Below are positions 8,177-12,512 of a DNA stretch of 12,512 nt, in pieces. The position numbers and the translations under genes are program-made. Position 1 is the stretch's first letter. Each line of letters begins with the position of its first letter. Under the pieces are notes generated by a model, which saw only the letters and a program-made list of their open reading frames with translations, ran no database searches and was not told the DNA's origin. The stretch is from Candidatus Berkelbacteria bacterium. GTDB lineage: Bacteria > Patescibacteriota > UBA1384 > UBA12157 > JAENIV01. The DNA lies in the NCBI GenBank assembly GCA_016844295.1, contig JAENIV010000011.1, positions 1-12,512 of the forward strand, read 5' to 3'.

Positions 8177-9225
8177 AAATCCTCGTATGTTTTCTTGGTT
8201 TTCCTGGCAATTTTTAAAGGATCGTGATATTTTTCCACAAATTGCCGGCTTTTTTTGCCTATTTTGTCTCTTAAAGATGAATTTTTAATCAAAACCATTA
8301 ATGCTTCTTCCAGGGAATTTCTATCGGCATTGACTATCGGAATTTCTCTCCAGAAAGGGACAAATTTCTCCATATCGCTTGCTCTTAGATAAGAAATAAC
8401 CGGAACGCCTCGGGCCATCATTTCCACCGCAAACCCCCCATACCAGCCAATTTTTAACTGATCGATGGCGATGTCGGCCCGCTTATAAATCATGGCCGCA
8501 GCCTCGTGAGACATATTTTCAACCAATATCAATTCCAAAGGATATTTGGTAGCTAATTTTTTTATTATTGATACTACCACTTCAGTTCCTTTGACTGCCC
8601 TGTCGGTCGGAGCATGAATAATTTTTACCGTTTTTGAGGGACGATTTTTTGCTGGTTTTATCTTATCAATATCTACATTTGGATAGGGTAAAAATCGGGT
8701 CTTTGGAGGAAGCACATGCATGATATCCGGATTGTGAGCAAAGATAGCATCGGCATATTTGGTGATTTTTTTAATCCTTAAACGCTTATTATAATCTAAG
8801 AAAGCGTCAAAAATAGAATATTTTCCGTCGCCATAAGCCGACCTACCGTATTTTTCCCTAAAAATATCTTTTTGTCTGGCATCATCTCCCTGATAAGTAA
8901 AGATAACTTTCTTGCCGGCTTTTTTTAAGATGGGCAAATCAAGATGATTCAACGACGGGAAAGGATGATCCCAAATAGATTGACCAAAATTAAAATGAAA
9001 AATATCATATTTTTTAATAGCTTCAAATAAAAACTTAATCCTTTTTATTTCATTAGGGATACTGACGCTATCAATGGTAATAAGTTGATCATAATCAGAA
9101 AAGAATCTCCCTTTTGAAAAAACCACTAAATCACTTTGAAGCCCTATTTTTCTCTCGGCTCGGGAAAGAATCCAGGCGTTATTGGCATTATTTAGAGGAC
9201 AATGTAAAACTCTTAGTTTTTTCAT
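8164..9225 (-). CDS. GT-B fold glycosyltransferase (GT4-like)
   Basis: This 353-aa protein is a probable sugar transferase of the cytoplasmic membrane face. The first strand RVLHCPLNNANNAW (5-18) places substrate-facing Asn residues where GT4 enzymes carry a Gly-rich loop. YDIFHFNFG (73-81) and VIFTYQGDD (107-115) follow. The donor-binding half has IIHAPTDRAVKGT (202-214), ADIAIDQLKIGWYGG (250-264) and AVEMMARG. Gly260 sits where GT4 enzymes normally have the first Glu of EX7E; Glu268 is kept. Its closest local relative is the protein at 232-1314, which shares HxPTxxxxKGT and VGWYGGxAVE-type motifs. The start is well supported: GAAGGG lies eight bases upstream and the ATGA at 9222-9225 overlaps the stop of the preceding amidotransferase. 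Sitting between two AsnB-like genes, it may transfer the sugar they modify, but the donor is unknown. Confidence 0.85.
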   Translation of the reverse strand: MKKLRVLHCPLNNANNAWILSRAERKIGLQSDLVVFSKGRFFSDYDQLITIDSVSIPNEIKRIKFLFEAIKKYDIFHFNFGQSIWDHPFPSLNHLDLPILKKAGKKVIFTYQGDDARQKDIFREKYGRSAYGDGKYSIFDAFLDYNKRLRIKKITKYADAIFAHNPDIMHVLPPKTRFLPYPNVDIDKIKPAKNRPSKTVKIIHAPTDRAVKGTEVVVSIIKKLATKYPLELILVENMSHEAAAMIYKRADIAIDQLKIGWYGGFAVEMMARGVPVISYLRASDMEKFVPFWREIPIVNADRNSLEEALMVLIKNSSLRDKIGKKSRQFVEKYHDPLKIARKTKKTYEDLCAA

Positions 9226-11015
9226 AAATCATGCCCTTCGCCCTCCAGGAATATCCTGTTCCACCATTCAAAAGATAGAAGAGACCATAAAAGCAGGCGA
9301 TGATCTTTTTTGCCCTTCTCGTGTTCGAAAAAAACTCTTTTTAAATATTCCCGATTAAAATATCCCCGCGCCAGCGCCCGTTTACCGACAATAATTTCGC
9401 GCATATATTCATTGAGCTGATAACGATACCATGTTTCATCTGGAGGAGTGAAACCGGTTTTTCTTTTGGTGGTGATTTCTCGGGGCAAATATTTATTCAT
9501 TGTCTTACGGAAAAGCACCTTACCAAGATTATCTTTATATTTCAATTTGGCGGGAATAGAATTGGCTAATTTGATTAACTCAAAATCGGTCATCGGCACT
9601 CTCCCCTCAATCGAATGGGCCATGAGCATTTTGTCTTCGACAATAAAAAACCCATGCAAAAATGTTTTTTGCTCAAAATAAATCGCTTTGTCGACTGGAT
9701 CCTGTTCGTCGGCTGGGGAAATAATGTTGCGATACTCGCTAAAGGGATTGCCCAGATCAATTTTTTCTAATATTGAATCGGAGAAAAAATTTATTTTTTG
9801 ATCATCTTTAATTAATCTAGACCAGTAGTTGTATTGATTAAAGTCAAAATCTTCGATTGTTTTGGATTTTGCAATAAGTTGGTATCTCCAGGGATAACCG
9901 CCGAATATTTCGTCCCCACCAGTGCCCGAAAGAGCCACTTTGACAAATTTGCTGGCAAGTTTGGCGATATAATATTGCGGATAACACATTCCTAACCGTA
10001 AATCCTCAAGATGCCAAATTATCTTTGGCATGGCAAGTTTGACATTGATTGGGTGAAGAACATTTTCATAGTGTTCACTTGAAACCGTTCTGGCTACAAT
10101 TTCTGCATATTTTCTCTCATCCAAACTTGATTCGCGCTCGTTTGTCCCTTCCAGATCAAAACCCCCGGAAAACGTCATAAATTTAGGATTTTTCTGGCTG
10201 GCAAAATATGAAATTGTAGTTGAATCCATGCCACCAGAAAGTAGTGTCCCAACCGGAACATCGGAAATTAAATGACGCCAGACCGATTCTTTTAAGGTTT
10301 CAAAAAGTTTTTCTTTCCACTGCCCGATGGTTAAATCTTTTTTCTCAAAATCAGCATCCCAGTATTTGATATTTTCCAATTTTCCATCGGAATAAATTAA
10401 ATTGTTCCCGGCCTCAAGCAGGTAAATATTTTCAAATAAGGTTTGGTGAGATAAGATATTTTGAAATGTAAAATATTCGTTTAGGGCATTTGGGTTTAAT
10501 TTGGCTTTAATCCCTGGATATTTTAAAATCGCCTTTATCTCGGAGGCACAAATAAGTTTTTCCCTATCGTAATAATAATAAAGAGGCTTGATACCTAATC
10601 TGTCACGCGAAACAAAAAAGGATCTTTTTTTGCGATCATAAATTATGAACGCCCACATGCCGTTGAATTTATGGACGCACTCTTTACCCCATTCTTCATA
10701 GGCGTGGATGATAACTTCAGTATCAGAGCCGGATTTAAAAGTATGTTTTTTCTTTTCGAGTTCTTTTTTTATCTTTTGGAAATTATAAATTTCGCCGTTA
10801 AAAACAATTGCAATACTTTTATCTTCATTAAACATCGGCTGGTGACCAGCGGGCGAAAGGTCAATTATTGCCAAACGTCTATGGCCCAAACCCACATTTC
10901 TATCAAGATAAAATCCCTCCGAGTCAGGACCCCGGTGAGCAATCTCACGAGTCATGTCGCTCAAGATACTTTTCTTAACAGGCTTACTTTGAATTATTCC
11001 AACTATTCCACACAT
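9222..11015 (-). CDS. asnB: Asparagine synthase (glutamine-hydrolysing)-type amidotransferase, copy B
   Basis: This 597-aa, full-length AsnB-family protein is the first gene of the minus-strand operon. The glutaminase domain has Cys2 (MCGIVGI), HRGPDSEG (27-34), GHRRLAIIDLS (44-54) and FNGEIYN (72-78). The synthetase domain has the PP-loop LSGGMDST (259-266) and LSGTGGDEIFGGYP (362-375), closer to classical AsnB (LSGEGSDELFGGY in E. coli) than the LDGQGADELLAGY of copy A. It hydrolyses glutamine and uses ATP to make an amide, either asparagine or, by cluster context, an amidated sugar acid. The start is fixed by the Met-Cys requirement. A GAGGG ribosome-binding site lies 3-4 bases upstream, a slightly short spacing. 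Its TGA stop overlaps the next gene as ATGA. Transcription probably starts from the minus-strand promoter at 11088-11116. Confidence 0.94.
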   Translation of the reverse strand: MCGIVGIIQSKPVKKSILSDMTREIAHRGPDSEGFYLDRNVGLGHRRLAIIDLSPAGHQPMFNEDKSIAIVFNGEIYNFQKIKKELEKKKHTFKSGSDTEVIIHAYEEWGKECVHKFNGMWAFIIYDRKKRSFFVSRDRLGIKPLYYYYDREKLICASEIKAILKYPGIKAKLNPNALNEYFTFQNILSHQTLFENIYLLEAGNNLIYSDGKLENIKYWDADFEKKDLTIGQWKEKLFETLKESVWRHLISDVPVGTLLSGGMDSTTISYFASQKNPKFMTFSGGFDLEGTNERESSLDERKYAEIVARTVSSEHYENVLHPINVKLAMPKIIWHLEDLRLGMCYPQYYIAKLASKFVKVALSGTGGDEIFGGYPWRYQLIAKSKTIEDFDFNQYNYWSRLIKDDQKINFFSDSILEKIDLGNPFSEYRNIISPADEQDPVDKAIYFEQKTFLHGFFIVEDKMLMAHSIEGRVPMTDFELIKLANSIPAKLKYKDNLGKVLFRKTMNKYLPREITTKRKTGFTPPDETWYRYQLNEYMREIIVGKRALARGYFNREYLKRVFFEHEKGKKDHRLLLWSLLSFEWWNRIFLEGEGHDL

Positions 11016-11087
11016 GTTCCCTCGCTATCGCTCGGTCAAACTTAAAATTCAAAATGCAAAAATCAAAATTAATAAACTTAACATTTT

Positions 11088-11116
11088 ATTAAAGCAGAAA
11101 TCTTAAGAATTGACAA
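11088..11116 (-). promoter_or_regulatory. Predicted sigma-70 promoter of the minus-strand operon
   Basis: Read on the minus strand, TTGTCA (11116-11111) and TTTAAT (11093-11088) are separated by exactly 17 bases, and each matches the consensus at five of six positions. Transcription would begin near 11081, giving a leader of about 65 bases before the amidotransferase start at 11015. The -35 element lies inside the TTGAC-N5-GTCAA dyad, so a factor bound there would block it. AT-rich DNA gives chance matches, hence the moderate confidence. Confidence 0.5.
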
Positions 11117-11124
11117 ATAGTCAA
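11110..11124. promoter_or_regulatory. Inverted repeat, possible operator
   Basis: TTGAC-AAATA-GTCAA is a perfect 5-bp hyphenated dyad. Its left half is part of the plus-strand TTGACA and the overlapping minus-strand reading contains TTGTCA, so protein binding could affect both divergent promoters. A second palindrome, ATGATATCAT (11137-11146), abuts the plus-strand TATAAT. No known regulator consensus is recognised. Confidence 0.35.
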
Positions 11125-11151
11125 TATTGAGATTTGATGATATCATATAAT
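11110..11151 (+). promoter_or_regulatory. Candidate promoter elements for the wzm-like gene
   Basis: A perfect TTGACA (11110-11115) and a perfect TATAAT (11146-11151) are present, but the 30 bases between them are too many for a single sigma-70 promoter. Either TTGACA pairs with a weak TTTGAT at 11133-11138 (17-base spacing), or TATAAT is used with a poor -35 element and an activator. TATAAT would place the transcript start near 11158, just before the Shine-Dalgarno site, which is a good arrangement. Which elements work is undecided. Confidence 0.4.
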
Positions 11152-11162
11152 ATCTGAGTTAA

Positions 11163-11168
11163 AAGGAG
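11163..11168 (+). promoter_or_regulatory. Ribosome binding site of the wzm-like gene
   Basis: AAGGAG lies eight bases before the ATG at 11177. It is the strongest Shine-Dalgarno site in the window and it fixes this start. Confidence 0.85.
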
Positions 11169-11176
11169 TAAAATAG

Positions 11177-11974
11177 ATGCCGAAAATTTTTGAAGTATTC
11201 TATAAAAATAAAAGTCTGATTTGGCGAATGGCTTATAAGGATGTTACTGACCGATATGCCGGTTCGGCATTGGGTCTTTTTTGGGCTCTTTTTTATCCGC
11301 TGTTCTTGGTTGGCATATACGCCGTAATATTTACTTTTATTTTCCAAATCCGAATCAATCAAGGCAGTTCCCCATTGGAATATTCACTGTACGCGATTGT
11401 TGGCCTGGTTGCCTGGATCGTGATGCAAGAAGGATTAACCAAAAGCACCAGCTCAATTACCAGCAATACATCTTTAGTCAAACAAGTTATTTTTCCTGTT
11501 AATATCTTACCAATTGTTGGTATATTAGTCAGTTTTCTTACCTTAATTATTGGTATTGCTTTTTATATTATAGTTGTCGGTCTTGCCTTGCCCCATAATC
11601 TCTCTTGGACATTTTTTCTTGTTCCGGTTGTTGTCCTAATTCATTTTCTTTTTTCAGTTGGTCTGGGATGGATTTTGGCAAGTTTGGCCGTTTATTTCCG
11701 CGATCTTAAAGAATTAATTATGATGATTCTACTTGTTGGTATGTTCATTACACCCGTTCTCTATCTTGAAAATTCTATTCCTCAAGCTTTTAAATTGCCT
11801 ATTTTCCTTAACCCCATGACTCATTTAATCAATATGTATCGAGATGTCTTATTTTACGGTCAGATTAATCACCCATGGAGTTTCGTAATCTTTGGAGGAT
11901 TATCGATAACAATTTTTGTTTTAGGGTTTTATTTCTTCGAGAAATTAAAGCCATTTTTTTCTAATGTTTTGTAA
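11177..11974 (+). CDS. wzm: ABC-2 type polysaccharide export permease (Wzm-like)
   Basis: This 265-aa integral membrane protein has about six helices (roughly 33-57, 68-86, 108-136, 146-172, 178-196, 235-254), the usual size and layout of Wzm/KpsM/TagG permeases that export lipid-linked polysaccharide with an ATPase partner. Family motifs include the amphipathic N-terminal segment DVTDRYAGSALG (22-33) with FWALFYP (35-41), VKQVIFPVNILP (101-112), AVYFRDL (171-177) facing the ATPase, and the late LNPMTHLINMYRDVLF (211-226). The start is supported by AAGGAG. The ATPase gene (Wzt), which normally follows directly, is not found in the remaining 538 bases; a different gene begins after 71 bases. 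It is divergent from an operon that already encodes a Wzx flippase, so either two export routes exist or one is for another polymer. Confidence 0.92.
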   Translation: MPKIFEVFYKNKSLIWRMAYKDVTDRYAGSALGLFWALFYPLFLVGIYAVIFTFIFQIRINQGSSPLEYSLYAIVGLVAWIVMQEGLTKSTSSITSNTSLVKQVIFPVNILPIVGILVSFLTLIIGIAFYIIVVGLALPHNLSWTFFLVPVVVLIHFLFSVGLGWILASLAVYFRDLKELIMMILLVGMFITPVLYLENSIPQAFKLPIFLNPMTHLINMYRDVLFYGQINHPWSFVIFGGLSITIFVLGFYFFEKLKPFFSNVL

Positions 11975-12045
11975 ATGCCTGTGGCTTAAAGCCACAGAGT
12001 GTTAAGCTGCATTTATACTTATGATTTACGATAAGAAACAAAAAA
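11975..12045. other. Short intergenic gap with hairpin
   Basis: These 71 bases between the permease and the next plus-strand gene hold a hairpin at 11979-11997 and an 11-codon frame starting at 12021, which is probably meaningless. No promoter hexamer pair stands out, so the downstream gene may be read through from the permease transcript. Confidence 0.5.
11979..11997. repeat. Inverted repeat / hairpin
   Basis: CTGTGGC-TTAAA-GCCACAG can fold as a 7-bp perfect stem with a 5-base loop (two further A-T pairs are possible in the loop). It starts five bases after the permease stop. No T-run follows, so it is not a canonical intrinsic terminator. It could stabilise the 3' end, weaken transcription, or be one copy of a dispersed palindromic repeat. 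Confidence 0.5.
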
Positions 12046-12512
12046 ATGATTGCTAAAATTCTTTTAATTATATGGGGGATCAACTCATTCGTTTATTCTC
12101 CAAGTGGTAACTTCAATGACAAAACCGCCGAATATCTAAAAACAGCTTCTTGGGCAAAATATCAGGCCAATGCCGAACAGTGGCGAACTCCGGAAAAAAT
12201 ACAAGAAAGAAGTAAATATGGCGAATATCCTAAAGATGGGATAGATTTTCAAATAATTCACAACATTGAAAACAAGCTTCAAGACGTTTCTCGGCGGGCA
12301 GTTTTAAAAAAACTATTTTGGGAAGCAAATCCTCCTTCTTTTGAGAGAGAGAGAGAGAGAGAAGAATTAAAATGGCAAAATATAATCAACCAGGTTCATC
12401 TAACAATGTATAATCACAACTTTCAACAACCGCTTTATGAAGACGGTACTGTAGTTTCCGACCCCCTTGTTTTATTAGAAATCGGTTCTGGCAGATGCGG
12501 ACACATTGCCCG
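12046..12512 (+). CDS. Open-ended gene, possible transglutaminase-like protein (C-terminus beyond right edge)
   Basis: An uninterrupted frame of 155 codons runs to the window end. The ATG at 12046 follows an in-frame TGA (12022), so the start is here or at a later Met; the Shine-Dalgarno site is weak. The first 18 residues are hydrophobic (AKILLIIWGINSFVYS), perhaps a weak signal peptide or anchor. The rest is charged and soluble, rich in Glu, Lys and Gln. Near the edge, DPLVLLEIGSGRCGHIA (139-155) has a Cys151 in a GRCGxxA setting, like the nucleophile motif of transglutaminase/papain-like folds. A methyltransferase motif I (LEIGSG) is a weaker alternative because the spacing GxGxxG and preceding residues fit less well. 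A (GA)10 tract encodes alternating Glu/Arg at 100-106. The family is uncertain; a role in processing surface glycan or protein is only suggested by location. Confidence 0.55.
   Translation, partial: MIAKILLIIWGINSFVYSPSGNFNDKTAEYLKTASWAKYQANAEQWRTPEKIQERSKYGEYPKDGIDFQIIHNIENKLQDVSRRAVLKKLFWEANPPSFEREREREELKWQNIINQVHLTMYNHNFQQPLYEDGTVVSDPLVLLEIGSGRCGHIA
12343..12362 (+). repeat. (GA)10 dinucleotide tract inside a coding frame
   Basis: Ten uninterrupted GA units lie within the gene that begins at 12046 and encode Glu-Arg repeats (residues 100-106). Gain or loss of one unit would shift the frame, as in phase-variable contingency loci. Sequencing or assembly slippage at such a tract is also possible. 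Confidence 0.9.

Larger units (their letters stand above)
11016..11176. promoter_or_regulatory. Divergent intergenic control region
   Basis: This 161-bp gap separates the minus-strand biosynthesis operon from the plus-strand export gene and holds no coding frame of note. It is AT-rich apart from a GC-richer stretch at 11019-11037 that includes the Shine-Dalgarno site of the minus-strand operon. It contains promoter-like hexamers on both strands, a dyad TTGAC-N5-GTCAA (11110-11124), a palindrome ATGATATCAT (11137-11146) and a run of CAAAA-type units (about 11050-11068). Control of synthesis and export by one factor is plausible but inferred. Confidence 0.6.

Noticed and set aside
10671..11045. 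Plus-strand open frame of 124 codons opposite the start of the amidotransferase gene
   Set aside because: It is antisense to a clear AsnB glutaminase domain, has no Shine-Dalgarno site and no recognisable fold; it mirrors the codon pattern of the real gene.
12021..12056. Eleven-codon plus-strand frame before the last gene
   Set aside because: Too short, no Shine-Dalgarno site, and it overlaps the next start.
1..12512. tRNA, rRNA, CRISPR arrays, insertion sequences, phage or integrase genes
   Set aside because: No cloverleaf-like segments, regularly spaced repeats, transposase motifs or terminal inverted repeats were seen on either strand.
12478..12512. SAM-dependent methyltransferase motif I at the right edge
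   Set aside because: LEIGSG fits the start of motif I, but the following RCG spacing and the DPLV context fit a Cys-protease-like fold better; kept only as an alternative.

Overview
This AT-rich window is one end of a cell-surface polysaccharide (O-antigen, capsule or glycan) biosynthesis locus. A run of nine minus-strand genes is read from about 11.0 kb down past the left edge. A divergent pair of genes on the plus strand runs off the right edge. Bacterial origin is clear from Shine-Dalgarno sites, ATGA stop/start overlaps and the families present. TGA, TAA and TAG all act as stops, so UGA-recoded lineages (Gracilibacteria/SR1) are excluded. The AT-rich, Lys/Ile/Phe-rich coding, very tight packing and family mix would fit an uncultivated lineage such as a Patescibacteria/CPR member or a similar metagenomic bacterium. 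That placement is inference only.

Minus-strand operon, in order of transcription: a glutamine amidotransferase of the asparagine synthase family (9222-11015); a GT-B glycosyltransferase (8164-9225); a second, divergent AsnB-type amidotransferase (6302-8176); a polysaccharide-deacetylase-like protein (5593-6309); a fusion of a hexapeptide-repeat acyltransferase with a GT-B glycosyltransferase (3771-5567); a Wzx-type flippase (2287-3774); an extended-SDR sugar-nucleotide epimerase/dehydratase (1265-2290); another GT-B glycosyltransferase (232-1314); and the N-terminus of a GT4 glycosyltransferase (left edge to 254). Eight junctions link these genes: seven overlap by 4 to 50 bp and one is a 25-bp gap, so they are probably co-transcribed and translationally coupled.

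A 161-bp divergent control region (11016-11176) holds promoter-like hexamers on both strands built around a shared dyad. To its right on the plus strand are an ABC-2 polysaccharide-export permease of the Wzm type (11177-11974), a 71-bp gap with a hairpin, and an open-ended gene (12046 onward) with a possible transglutaminase-like Cys motif and an in-frame (GA)10 tract.

Working model (inference): the SDR makes or epimerises a nucleotide sugar. Four glycosyltransferase domains add residues to a lipid-linked chain. The two AsnB-like enzymes, the acyltransferase domain and the deacetylase-like protein decorate it, for example as amides, O- or N-acyl groups, or by N-deacetylation. Export is by Wzx and/or the Wzm permease. 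The most unusual items are the acyltransferase-glycosyltransferase fusion, the three related GT-B domains that share an altered EX7E site, the co-occurrence of Wzx with Wzm and no visible Wzt, and the slippage-prone GA tract. None proves a new system.
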